NCBI GenBank assembly: GCA_965365345.1
Contig: CBDUBH010000046.1
Location: forward strand, 1 to 27,736
Origin: CBDUBH01 sp965365345
Lineage (GTDB): Bacteria > Bacteroidota > Ignavibacteria > Ignavibacteriales > SURF-24
Reading direction: 5' to 3'
Length of the DNA: 27,736 nt
Positions 1-8,414 of the stretch are shown one piece after another. The notes under the pieces are model-generated. The model saw only the letters and a list, made by a program, of their open reading frames with translations. It searched no databases and had not been told where the DNA came from. The translations under genes and the position numbers were made by a program. Every line of letters starts with the position of its first letter. The first letter of the stretch is position 1.

Positions 1-26
1 ATGGCGGCGGAGACGACGAATTTTAA
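1..26 (+). CDS. Possible 3' end of an upstream gene (partial)
   Basis: Read in the third frame, the first bases encode a short Gly-rich, acidic tail (GGDDEF) followed by a TAA stop at 24-26. A strong intrinsic terminator begins about 20 bases later, which is what one expects after a real gene end. Nothing else of the protein is in the window, so its family cannot be named. A Gly-rich linker with an acidic, Phe-ended tail is seen in several nucleic-acid-binding and chaperone families, but six residues do not allow a choice. The ATG at position 1 opens a different 26-codon frame that runs through the terminator and is a poorer candidate. Confidence 0.35.
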
Positions 27-48
27 CTTTTATTGTTACAATGATTTT

Positions 49-78
49 AAGCCGCAAAAATTTGCGGCTTTTTATTTT
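49..78 (+). terminator. Intrinsic terminator after the left-edge gene
   Basis: AAGCCGCAAA at 49-58 pairs perfectly with TTTGCGGCTT at 61-70. Since the loop must open, about 9 base pairs form in practice. A T-rich run to about 79 follows. The A-run before the stem could let it work on the other strand too. Confidence 0.85.
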
Positions 79-265
79 TAAAGAATGTAATTTCAAAGAT
101 CTGTTAGGAATTTGGAAATTATGAATATCCATGATTTTATTGAACAGAATTGAACTTATGTAAATTAAGTTCTATCAATCAAAAATTTCCTTTGCGCCTG
201 ATTTTTTTTATTCTTAAAATCAGTTAAATTATCATATCTTAAAAAATAATCCACAGGCCAAATTT

Positions 266-2437
266 ATGAAAGCACTGAAATTTATTAAAATGACACCGCT
301 TTGTATATTATTTGCAGCTTTTCTTCTGCTTGCAAATAATACTGTAGCACAAGAAAAAAACAATTCAAGAAAGGAAAATTCTTCAAAAGAAATGAAAGAC
401 CTTAAACCGCCAACACCTAAAAAAGTATCAAAATATTTTGACGAACATGGAAGCAAAAGATATGATGATTATTTCTGGATCAATGATAAAACAAATCCTG
501 AAGTAATTGAATACATTAACAAAGAAAATGAATACACTGAAGCCTTTATGATTGATACAAAAGAACTTCAGGAAAAATTGTACAATGAAATTGTTGCAAG
601 AATAAAGCAGGATGATCAATCAGTTCCGTATTTGAAAAACGGATATTATTATTATACACGCTACGAAAAAGGAAAACAATATCCTTACTATTGTCGCAAT
701 AAAGGCTCGCTTGATGCTCAGGAAGAAATTATTCTTGATCAAAATGAACTTGCAAAAGGATTTCAGCTTTATAAGATCGGCGATGTTTCGGTAAGCCCTA
801 ACAGCAATTTGCTTGCTTATTCGGTTGATACCGTAGGCAACAATAAATATGTTATTTACGTAAAAGATCTAAACGCAAATAAAAACCTTGATGATGTAAT
901 TGAAAATATTAGCGGAAACATAGTTTGGGCAAACGACAATAAAAATTTCTTTTATCCTAAAAATGATGAAGCAAACAGAAGTTACAAAATTTTTATGCAC
1001 ACTTTAGGCGATGTGAATTCCGATAAAGAAATTTTTCATGAAGCTGATGAAAAATTCCAGGCGTATGTTTTTAAATCAGCATCGGAAAAATATATTTTCA
1101 TTGGAAGTGCAAGCAGCAATACTGCGGATGCAAGATTTTTAGATGCTGATAATGTTAATTCAGAATTAAAATTAATTCAACCGCGCGAAGAAAATATTGA
1201 ATATTATCCTGAACATCACGGTGAAAATTTCTTGATTAGAACCAATAAAAATGCGCTTAACTTTAAACTCGTAAGCACTCCGGTTAAAAATTATTCCGGC
1301 GAAAATTGGAAAGATTTTGTTGATTACGATGAAAAAATTCTTTTAGAAAATTTTGATGTGTTCAAAAATTTTATCGTGCTTTCTGAAAAGCAAAACGGAT
1401 TGCGTCAATTCAGAATTGTAAATGTTAACGAAAAAAAATCACATTACATAAAATTCAACGAAAAAGATTACGAAGCATCTTCATCCGGAAATTATGAATT
1501 TGATACAGATAAATTCAGATATACTTACATGTCGCTAAAAACTCCGCCATCAACTTTTGAATATGATCTTGTTTCAAAAGAAAAAGAATTGCTAAAACAA
1601 ACCGAAGTTTTAAGCGGTTATAATCCTGAAGATTACATAACCGATAGAGTTTACGCAACGGCAAAAGACGGCACCAGAATTCCGGTATCAATTGTTTATA
1701 AAAAAGGAATTAAAAAAGATGGAAACAATCCGCTGCTTTTAATGGCTTACGGCTCATACGGAATGTCAATGCCATCGTTTTTCAGTTATGATAGAATTAG
1801 TTTGCTTGACCGCGGAATCATTTACGCAATTGCACACATTCGCGGCGGAAAAGAATTGGGCGAAGATTGGTACAATCAGGGAAAAATGCTGAATAAGAAA
1901 AATTCTTTTACTGATTTTATTGATTGCTCGGAATTTTTGATAAAAGAAAAATATACAAACAAAAATAAGCTTTTTGCTAACGGCGGAAGTGCGGGCGGAC
2001 TTTTAATGGGTGCGGTAATGAACATGCGTCCTGAGCTTTATAAGGGCGTTATAGCTGAAGTTCCATGGGTAGATGTGATTTCAGATATGATGGATTCATC
2101 AATTCCGCTTACAACTTTAGAATATGAAGAATGGGGAAATCCAAATGTAAAAGAATATTATGATTATATGCTTTCATATTCTCCTTACGATAATGTTAAA
2201 AAGCAGAATTATCCGGCGCTGCTTGCAACCGGCGGGATTAACGACGCGCAGGTTTTTTACTGGAACCCTGTAAAATGGGTAGCCAAATTACGCGAAATGA
2301 AAACCGATAAAAATCCCATTCTGTTGAAAATGAATATGGGCGCGGGACACAGCGGAAAATCGGGCAGATACGAACGTTACGAAGAAATTGCATTCAAATA
2401 TGCATTCATTTTAAAGATGCTTGATATGAAAAAATAA
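266..2437 (+). CDS. ptrB: Oligopeptidase B (S9A serine peptidase), predicted exported
   Basis: This is a prolyl-oligopeptidase-family serine peptidase of 723 residues that cleaves short peptides after basic residues. The N-terminal two thirds (about 60-450) fit the beta-propeller and the rest the alpha/beta-hydrolase domain. Catalytic residues are Ser575 in GGSAGG, Asp660 in GGINDAQV and His695 in GAGHSGK. The 85- and 35-residue spacings are the same as in E. coli oligopeptidase B (Ser532, Asp617, His652). Glu619 and Glu621 fall where E. coli has the two acidic residues that select Arg/Lys, so the specificity class is also supported. The N-terminus (basic start, hydrophobic run at about 12-24, then NNTVAQE) looks like a signal peptide, so the enzyme is probably periplasmic, whereas the classical enzymes are cytosolic. 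No clear ribosome site precedes the ATG. It stands alone between two terminators. Confidence 0.93.
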   Translation: MKALKFIKMTPLCILFAAFLLLANNTVAQEKNNSRKENSSKEMKDLKPPTPKKVSKYFDEHGSKRYDDYFWINDKTNPEVIEYINKENEYTEAFMIDTKELQEKLYNEIVARIKQDDQSVPYLKNGYYYYTRYEKGKQYPYYCRNKGSLDAQEEIILDQNELAKGFQLYKIGDVSVSPNSNLLAYSVDTVGNNKYVIYVKDLNANKNLDDVIENISGNIVWANDNKNFFYPKNDEANRSYKIFMHTLGDVNSDKEIFHEADEKFQAYVFKSASEKYIFIGSASSNTADARFLDADNVNSELKLIQPREENIEYYPEHHGENFLIRTNKNALNFKLVSTPVKNYSGENWKDFVDYDEKILLENFDVFKNFIVLSEKQNGLRQFRIVNVNEKKSHYIKFNEKDYEASSSGNYEFDTDKFRYTYMSLKTPPSTFEYDLVSKEKELLKQTEVLSGYNPEDYITDRVYATAKDGTRIPVSIVYKKGIKKDGNNPLLLMAYGSYGMSMPSFFSYDRISLLDRGIIYAIAHIRGGKELGEDWYNQGKMLNKKNSFTDFIDCSEFLIKEKYTNKNKLFANGGSAGGLLMGAVMNMRPELYKGVIAEVPWVDVISDMMDSSIPLTTLEYEEWGNPNVKEYYDYMLSYSPYDNVKKQNYPALLATGGINDAQVFYWNPVKWVAKLREMKTDKNPILLKMNMGAGHSGKSGRYERYEEIAFKYAFILKMLDMKK

Positions 2438-2485
2438 TTTTAAAATTTATATTTTATCAAAACAATTTCATTTAGAAGTAAAAGA

Positions 2486-2515
2486 AAAAGGCGCAAAATT
2501 TTTGCGCCTTTTTTG
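2486..2515 (+). terminator. Intrinsic terminator after oligopeptidase B
   Basis: GGCGCAAA at 2490-2497 pairs with TTTGCGCC at 2501-2508, extended by A-T pairs on the outside, and a T-run to about 2514 follows. It lies about 50 bases after the stop codon of the peptidase gene. Confidence 0.88.
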
Positions 2516-2591
2516 TTGTTAAATGATGTTTTGAAAATAGGATTTCCTGACCTATATTTGAAATGTTAAATTTCTTTAGAAAGTTTATTTT

Positions 2592-2834
2592 ATGAAATTA
2601 ATTTTAGTTGCACTCATAATTTTTTTAATAAATGTTCCGTTCGGATTTTGGCGCAGCAAAACAAAAAAGTTTTCACTGAACTGGTTTTTGGCAATTCATC
2701 TTCCAATTCCTATTGTAGTTTTACTGCGGATCTATTTTGAAATCGGATTTGAATTTTCTACATATCCGGTTTTACTCGGCGCATTTTTCCTTGGGCAATT
2801 TTTCGGAAGCCGCTACAATTTGAAATTTTCATAA
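2592..2834 (+). CDS. Small membrane protein of unknown function
   Basis: The protein has 80 residues and is strongly hydrophobic. Three membrane segments can be drawn at about 2-18, 32-48 and 57-74, with a basic stretch (WRSKTKK, about 20-26) between the first two that should face the cytoplasm. The C-terminus (GSRYNLKFS) is also basic. I do not recognise the family. It lies between two intrinsic terminators and has its own stop and start away from its neighbours, so it is probably a single-gene unit. The coding quality of the frame (no low-complexity run, sensible topology) supports a real gene, but no ribosome site is obvious before the ATG. Confidence 0.7.
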   Translation: MKLILVALIIFLINVPFGFWRSKTKKFSLNWFLAIHLPIPIVVLLRIYFEIGFEFSTYPVLLGAFFLGQFFGSRYNLKFS

Positions 2835-3066
2835 CTCAGATAAAAAAAAATATAAGAAAATTTAAAATCATTTTTAAGATTTAAATTTACTTTCGAAATA
2901 ATTAATTATTCGAAAAAGCAATTTTCTTCTTCTTTTATCAGATCAAAAATCTCATCAATAATTATTCTCCCATAAATGAAATTTCAATATTTGAAATTCA
3001 TTATTTACTTTCATCAAAATATTTTTAACTTAAAAAAAATACTTGTAAAAAATTAAAGGGCACTGT
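2835..3066. other. AT-rich spacer with two weak inverted repeats
   Basis: No gene is seen in this spacer. Two imperfect hairpins are present: TTCGAA arms at 2892-2914 around an AT core, and a 12-bp stem with one bulged base at 2975-3002 (loop TAT). Neither is followed by a T-run. They may be regulatory sites of the next gene or chance pairings in AT-rich DNA. Confidence 0.4.
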
Positions 3067-3957
3067 ATGAAAAGTAATAGTATCACTGCAAAAATGCTTT
3101 TTGCAATTCTATTTTTCTTTATGGCAAATTTTTCGTTTGCGCAATACATAGTTGAAACTGAAAATCATTCACTGACAATTGATTATGAATCACTTGGCGA
3201 TGAATATCAGAGTGATGAATACGAAAAGATGGATAATAAAATTATGGAAATGCCTTTAGAAAAACTATTGCAGTTAGCTCCTGAAGAAGATCGTGAAGCC
3301 GAAAAAATTGTATTTTATATTGACGGAAAAAGTTATGCAGCTGAAAGTGAAACAGAAGAAGCAGGGAAAGTAAAAGTGATAATGGATAATTCCAAAAATC
3401 AATTTTCCATAATAAGTTACGATCAAAAGGCTGTAACAATAATTACATCGGATGAATTGAAACAAATGCAGCAGGGAATGAGCGAAATGGCGGGATACAG
3501 TAACCGCACAGAAGAAGAAGTAAAAAGTACAATGAAATCAACAGGAAGAACGCGTAACATTAACGGATTTAATTGCGAAGAATATGTTTTCCACGATGAA
3601 GAAGTTAGCGAAATTACCGTAATATGGGCCTCAGATGATGATAAAGGGGTATCGAAAAAAATTAAAGAGCTGTTGAATCAATTTGAAAGTGTAAATTCTT
3701 CGCCGGAGGAAAGAGAAAAAAGTGAATGGGAAATGATTGAAGGAAAAATTCCTGTTGAAGTAAGAAAGATGCAAATTAATACTTATCAAGGTAATATTGA
3801 TATTCAGCAAATTACAAAAATTGAAGAGAAAAATATTTCTAAAGATAAATTTCATGTTCCTGCAGAATCAGAAGGTTTTACTCATAATTCAATGAAAGAA
3901 ATGATTGAACAAATGATGAAGCAGATGCAGCAAAACCCGGATTCTGATGAAGATTAA
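3067..3957 (+). CDS. Secreted DUF4412-like protein
   Basis: The protein has 296 residues. A signal peptide is clear: MKSNSITAK, then a hydrophobic run (about 10-24), with likely cleavage after FSFA. The mature part contains two features typical of DUF4412-type proteins of the Bacteroidota and relatives: a section after the signal peptide that describes a bound state (YIDGKSYAAE, about 81-90), and a later NINGFNCEEYVF segment leading into a WASDD stretch. The assignment is by pattern only. The C-terminus changes to a Met/Gln-rich helix (MKEMIEQMMKQMQQ) and an acidic tail (DSDED), which could bind cations or a partner. AAAGGG at 3055-3060 is a reasonable ribosome site. It would be periplasmic; the function of DUF4412 is not known. 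Confidence 0.72.
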   Translation: MKSNSITAKMLFAILFFFMANFSFAQYIVETENHSLTIDYESLGDEYQSDEYEKMDNKIMEMPLEKLLQLAPEEDREAEKIVFYIDGKSYAAESETEEAGKVKVIMDNSKNQFSIISYDQKAVTIITSDELKQMQQGMSEMAGYSNRTEEEVKSTMKSTGRTRNINGFNCEEYVFHDEEVSEITVIWASDDDKGVSKKIKELLNQFESVNSSPEEREKSEWEMIEGKIPVEVRKMQINTYQGNIDIQQITKIEEKNISKDKFHVPAESEGFTHNSMKEMIEQMMKQMQQNPDSDED

Positions 3958-3974
3958 GAAATTGTAATTTTTAT

Positions 3975-4036
3975 AAAAGCACTTGACAAATAAAACATTC
4001 ACAGGAATTTTTCGATTTGTCAAGTGCTTTTTTTAT
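3975..4036. terminator. Bidirectional terminator between convergent genes
   Basis: A perfect 17-bp stem forms between 3975-3991 and 4015-4031 (AAAAGCACTTGACAAAT and its complement) around a 23-base loop. T-runs follow on the plus strand, and A-runs on the other side serve the minus strand. It sits between the DUF4412-like gene (plus) and the FnIII lipoprotein gene (minus), serving both. Confidence 0.88.
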
Positions 4037-4062
4037 TAATTTATTTTTAAAATAAATTTTAA

Positions 4063-6501
4063 TTAAAATCTTCTGTCGTTTTTAATTGTATTATAGATCC
4101 ATTCAACTTCGATCCATCTCGGATTAAAATAAGTTCCGTTGCCGCCTTCATTTACAATTCGCATTTTTGAATAATTACCATCAGCATCATATAAAAAGAA
4201 ATATTCATCTTCGTCATCTGCATCTATAAATTTTTTCCATCTGCCGTTGTTAAATTCGGGCGCATCTCTTCCGTCATTAATATTTTCATGATCAGTTTCA
4301 TAAAAATAAGTTTCTCTGTTTGAGCCGGGAACATATTTTGCCGAAGCCAGACTTTCTCCTTCTTTCGAATAAAAAATATCAACGCGCTGCAAGGTCGGAT
4401 TGTTTTCACTAACCTGATAAGCAGAGCCCGTTGAAAGATCAATTCCGTTTAAGAAACTCCAGAATCCGCTTGGCGCTTCGTAAATTTTTACTAAACCGAA
4501 TTTAATTGTAGAAAGAAAACTATAATTTACCGAATTCGAATAGCCGCTGCTGTTATGCGTTGCAACTGATTTTACTCTGAACTGATTTTCATCTCCTGCT
4601 TTAATATTGCTTACTTCAAAAGTGTTTGTTGAAGCTGTTGCAATTTTTTTATAAGAATCGCTATTAATTTTTTGCTCAACTTCATATTGAACGGGAATAT
4701 CACTTTCGGCTTTCCATTCCAAATTGATTTTTGCCGGATCACCTGTTTCGCTTAATTTAAGATCGTACGGATCTTTCATTGTAAATTTTCCCGAAGCAAC
4801 ATTTGAATAAGCTCCGCCTGCTGAAAACGCGAGTGCTCTTATTCTGAAATAATAATTCCTGTCTTTTAAATAAATTCCGTTAACAGCTGTGGAAGTTGTA
4901 TTTGGCGGAACTGATTTTACTAAAGAATAATTATTTCCATCTTGCGAAAATTCAATTTCAAAACCTTCTTCAATTGTTGTGTTATCGCTCCAAGTTAAAT
5001 TCACTTCACTATCAGAATTGAATTTCATTGCCAAATTCCCGGGAGCGGAAATGATCAAATATTTTACAACGTTCGAATAATCGCTTGAATTATTATCCGT
5101 TACTGCTTTTACTCTGAATTCATAAATTGTATTATTTGAAATTCCGTTAATGTTAAAATAATTTTCCGGAACTGTTGAAATAACTTCAAAAGAATTATTG
5201 TTGATCTTTTGTTCAATTTGAAATTTCGTTTGAACGGAACTGTTCGGCTGCCAAAATAATTTAATTGAACTTGGATTATTTGTATTTTCTATCCTTAGAT
5301 TTTGCGGCTCGTTAATAGCAATAATCGAACTTCCGGTGTTTGAAAAAGGACCTTTTACAGCTCCGATATAAGCGCGCACTCTGAAATAATAATTTTTATT
5401 TTTTTCGTAAACACCTGATATTATTGTTGATTCTGAATTTTTCGGGAGTGATTTTACAAAACTGAAATTTGTTCCATCCGTTGATGCTTCAATTTCGTAA
5501 CCATCTTCATATTGTTCATTATCTTTCCATGAAATTTTTGCTTCGGTATCATTCGAAAATTCAACTTTCAAATTTGTAGGAGCGTTAAGTGAAATAAAAT
5601 TATGCTGAACGGTATTTGAAAAATCGCTGGTATTATTTTTTGTAACGGCTCTAACTCTGAAATAATTATTTTTTGAAATATCAATGTTCTCAATCAAATC
5701 TGAAGTTTCATCAAGTGCAGTAATTTTAATTGATTGAAAATCTGAGTTATCAACTTTCTGTTCAATTTCAAATTGTGTTTTAAAGGAATTTGCTGATCTC
5801 CAGCTTAATTTTACGACAGTCGGATTATCAGTATTTTCAATTTTTACATCAGTCGGAGTATTAACGGAAAATTTTGAAAAAACCACATCAGAATAACCGC
5901 TTTTTAAGGTATCGGTAACGGCTCTAATTCTGAAAAAATATTTCTGATCTTTTGTGTACGCGCCCGCAACTTCTGTTTGAGTTGAATTTGATTTTTCAAG
6001 TTTTACCAGAGAATAATTTACACTATCAGTACTCTGTTCAATTTCAAATCCCGATTCAAATTTGCAATTATCCTTCCACGTTAAAATTGCGGCTGTGTCT
6101 GATTCAAACTTTGCAAGTAAATTTGTCGGAAGCATTTTGCGAACGATCACTTTTATTTTTTCGGATTCGGAAGAATTTCCTTCGCCATCATAAGCTTTTG
6201 CGTACAAAGTATAGCTTGATCCATCGGAAAGATTTCCGGTATTCCATAAAAATTCGAATGGTTCTTTTGTAAAAGTCTGGTTGGCATTTGTTTTATCGTT
6301 TATGTAAAGTTCAACTTTGGAAATTGCAATGTCATCTTTTGCTTCAATTTTAATAAGCGAATTTTCAACCACGCTTGAATTATTTTGAAGTGAAAGAATC
6401 TTTACGGTTGGAACTGGATCTATTAATTCTGTAACAATAATTTCTTCTTTGCATCCGTAAAAAACAGCAATTCCCATTAAAAAAAATAAAATCCTTTTCA
6501 T
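4063..6501 (-). CDS. Large lipoprotein with Ig-like and six fibronectin type III domains
   Basis: The start is the ATG at 6501, because AGAGGG lies 5 bases ahead of it; an ATG seven codons upstream has no such site. The 812-residue product begins with a short signal peptide and a lipobox-like VFYGC, so Cys17 would carry the lipid. Domains in order: a bacterial Ig-like domain (about 30-121), then six FnIII domains (about 124-212, 214-303, 306-394, 397-483, 486-573 and 576-663), then a C-terminal domain of about 148 residues that I do not recognise. The FnIII domains alternate between two types. Type A has W(K/S)DN, a YEIE-STDG-like strand and YYFR(I/V)RA; type B has EN(T)-NP, a QFEIEQK strand and a shorter loop. 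The order is ABABAB, spaced by about 180 residues, so the gene grew by copying an A-B pair. It is probably a surface or periplasmic binding or adhesion protein, transcribed alone. Confidence 0.85.
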   Translation of the reverse strand: MKRILFFLMGIAVFYGCKEEIIVTELIDPVPTVKILSLQNNSSVVENSLIKIEAKDDIAISKVELYINDKTNANQTFTKEPFEFLWNTGNLSDGSSYTLYAKAYDGEGNSSESEKIKVIVRKMLPTNLLAKFESDTAAILTWKDNCKFESGFEIEQSTDSVNYSLVKLEKSNSTQTEVAGAYTKDQKYFFRIRAVTDTLKSGYSDVVFSKFSVNTPTDVKIENTDNPTVVKLSWRSANSFKTQFEIEQKVDNSDFQSIKITALDETSDLIENIDISKNNYFRVRAVTKNNTSDFSNTVQHNFISLNAPTNLKVEFSNDTEAKISWKDNEQYEDGYEIEASTDGTNFSFVKSLPKNSESTIISGVYEKNKNYYFRVRAYIGAVKGPFSNTGSSIIAINEPQNLRIENTNNPSSIKLFWQPNSSVQTKFQIEQKINNNSFEVISTVPENYFNINGISNNTIYEFRVKAVTDNNSSDYSNVVKYLIISAPGNLAMKFNSDSEVNLTWSDNTTIEEGFEIEFSQDGNNYSLVKSVPPNTTSTAVNGIYLKDRNYYFRIRALAFSAGGAYSNVASGKFTMKDPYDLKLSETGDPAKINLEWKAESDIPVQYEVEQKINSDSYKKIATASTNTFEVSNIKAGDENQFRVKSVATHNSSGYSNSVNYSFLSTIKFGLVKIYEAPSGFWSFLNGIDLSTGSAYQVSENNPTLQRVDIFYSKEGESLASAKYVPGSNRETYFYETDHENINDGRDAPEFNNGRWKKFIDADDEDEYFFLYDADGNYSKMRIVNEGGNGTYFNPRWIEVEWIYNTIKNDRRF

Positions 6502-6990
6502 CTTTACCCTCTTTAAGCCCAATAAATATCTTAATCTTTTTAAAAAATCTTTCGTATAAAAATATATTTTGAAGAATAAAAAATTTGAAAAATCAAATCG
6601 CCCTTACTATCTAATTTAAAAACTTTCCTTTAAAATGCACTTTTTAAAAATTGATTTATATTCGACAGGAAGTTTCGAAAAAGTGAAAATAGAATTTTAC
6701 AAAAGCAAATTTAAAATGAGAAAAATTTGATTTGCCGGAAACTTTTTTCAATCAAATTAATGAATGAAAATCTTTAAAAAATAATTTGAAAAAATCAATT
6801 TATTTTATTTAAATAAAATATTTGTATAACCTTGAATTTAAAGTAAATATTTATAAATTTATTAAACCTTTGTCCTTCATGATAAATTTTTGCAATATAA
6901 TATCAGTTGTTTTTGTGAAAGTTTCATGAAGGAATTTTTCCGAACTTACCGGAATAAATTCTCAAATTTTTTATAAACAGTTTATTGGTG
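6502..6990. promoter_or_regulatory. Divergent AT-rich intergenic region with an inverted repeat
   Basis: This spacer separates the divergent lipoprotein and response-regulator genes and should hold both promoters. A perfect 10-bp inverted repeat (TCCTTCATGA at 6873-6882, its complement at 6924-6933) flanks a TATAAT at 6896-6901, with no good -35 box at the usual distance. A perfect 20-base AT-only palindrome lies at 6801-6820. Neither can be tied to a known regulator. No gene is seen. Confidence 0.35.
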
Positions 6991-7407
6991 ATGACGGTAA
7001 AAAAGCCTTATAACATATTATTGGTAGAAGATAACCCCGGCGATATTTTCTTATTAAAAGAAGCATTTAATTTTGAAAACGTAAATGTTGATCTTAAAAT
7101 TATAAAAGACGGGGCTGCAGCGTTGGATTATCTTTTTAATAGTGTTGCAACAAAAGCAGAAATTGAACCCGAACTGGTAATTTTGGATTTGAACCTTCCT
7201 AAAGTAAACGGAATAGAAATTCTACAACAGATCAAATCAGATGAAAATCTAAAAAAAATGCGAACTATAGTTCTTTCTTCATCAAGATATGAAGAAGATG
7301 TAACTACCTGTATAAACTTGGGAGCCGCAAATTATTACGTTAAACCATTGGATTTTGACGAATACGGCGATCTTGTAAAAAGCATTGAACAGGAAATTTC
7401 CCGTTAA
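6991..7407 (+). CDS. Single-domain response regulator (CheY/Rcp1-like)
   Basis: The start is placed at the ATG at 6991; in-frame TTG and GTG codons just upstream are less likely. The 138 residues are one receiver domain. Acidic pocket Asp14 (VEDNPGD), phosphoacceptor Asp66 (VILDLNLP), the Ser97 switch position (VLSSS) and Lys118 (VKP) are all in place, so phosphorylation should work. The VEDNPGD opening and DLNLPKVNG segment are typical of the Rcp1 group, which usually serves hybrid or phytochrome-like histidine kinases. No output domain follows and no kinase is next to it, so it is an orphan that signals by protein contact or as a phosphate shuttle. No terminator is obvious after the gene. 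Confidence 0.92.
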   Translation: MTVKKPYNILLVEDNPGDIFLLKEAFNFENVNVDLKIIKDGAAALDYLFNSVATKAEIEPELVILDLNLPKVNGIEILQQIKSDENLKKMRTIVLSSSRYEEDVTTCINLGAANYYVKPLDFDEYGDLVKSIEQEISR

Positions 7408-7535
7408 AGTACTGAACCTTTCCCTGAATAAATTCAAAATAATTTTTTTAAAATTAAAATATCCGGATTTTCAGCTAAACTTTTTATACGAACTTCGATA
7501 ATTAACTCAAAATAAAATTAATTATCAGGGTTAAT

Positions 7536-8249
7536 ATGAAAAAAATCGGCATCATTTTTCTTTTTATTGTTAGTTCAATAATTGCTCAGGAAAAAAATAC
7601 CGGATTAGGATTTGAACTTGGTGCCGATGCTGTTAGCCGTTTTGTCTGGCGCGGCTCAGAAAATGGAAACTCACCGCAAATTCAACCTTACGGATCATTT
7701 GAATTAACTTCACCTATCGGAAATTTCAGCGTTGGTGCCTGGGGATCTTACGGTTTATCAGGTGAATTTAACGAGAACGACATTTTTGCAAAATACGCAT
7801 ACGAAACTAAGATCGGGGAATTTTCAATTTCAGTAACTGACATGATGTTTCCTTATACTGGAATAGAAATTTCCAATTTTAAAGGCAACGGTGAAGGCGC
7901 ACACACAGTAGAGTTCGTATTATCTTATAACGGAAATGAATCATTTCCCGTAAATTTTTCGGCAGGTCAAATTATTCATAATCATATTGAAAATGAAAAA
8001 ACTCTTTACCTTGAAACCGGATTTACTCAAACTTTAGGCGAAGTAACGCTTAATTATTTTATTGGTGCTGTAAACGGACAAAGTTTTTGGTATGGAATTG
8101 AAAATGAAGGAATTAAAATTATAAATCTGGGAATTTCAGCCGAAAAAGAAATAAAGATATCAGAAAATTTTTCATTGCCGATGGGATTTTCGCTAATAAC
8201 AAATCCATACAAAAAAACATCTTTTATAATTTTTAAATTAAGTTTATAG
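7536..8249 (+). CDS. Exported outer-membrane beta-barrel candidate
   Basis: The protein has 237 residues. A signal peptide is evident (MKKIGIIFLFIVSSIIAQ, cleavage near residue 17). The mature part starts with a DAVSRFVWRG segment and continues as alternating hydrophobic/polar strands with many Gly and aromatic residues, ending in a strand (FIIFKLSL). This resembles the TorF/CHP02001 group of conserved outer-membrane proteins, whose early SRYVFRG-like motif is matched here by SRFVWRG. The function of that group is not established. CAGGG before the ATG is a plausible ribosome site. It follows the response regulator by about 130 bases without a clear terminator, so co-transcription is possible but unproven. 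Confidence 0.72.
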   Translation: MKKIGIIFLFIVSSIIAQEKNTGLGFELGADAVSRFVWRGSENGNSPQIQPYGSFELTSPIGNFSVGAWGSYGLSGEFNENDIFAKYAYETKIGEFSISVTDMMFPYTGIEISNFKGNGEGAHTVEFVLSYNGNESFPVNFSAGQIIHNHIENEKTLYLETGFTQTLGEVTLNYFIGAVNGQSFWYGIENEGIKIINLGISAEKEIKISENFSLPMGFSLITNPYKKTSFIIFKLSL

Positions 8250-8414
8250 TAATCTATTTTATAACATTAAAAAAATATAAATGAAAAAGTTAATTTTAAG
8301 TAAAAATATTAAATCAGATAAAAGGTAGTATAATATTTTTTCTTACATAAATATCAGACAAATACCTACATATATGTATATCAAATTTTTATATCTTAAT
8401 TATTAAAGATTAAA
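8250..8414. other. AT-rich spacer, no gene seen
   Basis: The first part of the 350-base gap after the barrel gene is almost pure A/T. A 15-codon frame at 8281-8328 lacks a ribosome site and is probably chance. Any promoter for the structured RNA that follows should lie here, but no convincing -35/-10 pair is visible. Confidence 0.4.

Noticed and set aside
1..81. 26-codon frame starting at the first base (MAAETTNF...).
   Set aside because: It runs straight through the perfect terminator hairpin at 49-70 and has no visible upstream context.
4063..6501. Repeat structure as a possible CRISPR or DNA tandem array.
   Set aside because: The repeats are at the protein level (FnIII pairs of about 540 bp) with diverged DNA; no short, regularly spaced DNA repeats are seen anywhere in the window.
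6801..6820. Perfect 20-base AT-only palindrome.
   Set aside because: In DNA of this composition about one such palindrome per window is expected by chance; not reported as an operator.
8281..8328. 15-codon frame MKKLILSKNIKSDKR.
   Set aside because: No ribosome site, strongly AT-driven composition and no neighbour that suggests a leader peptide.
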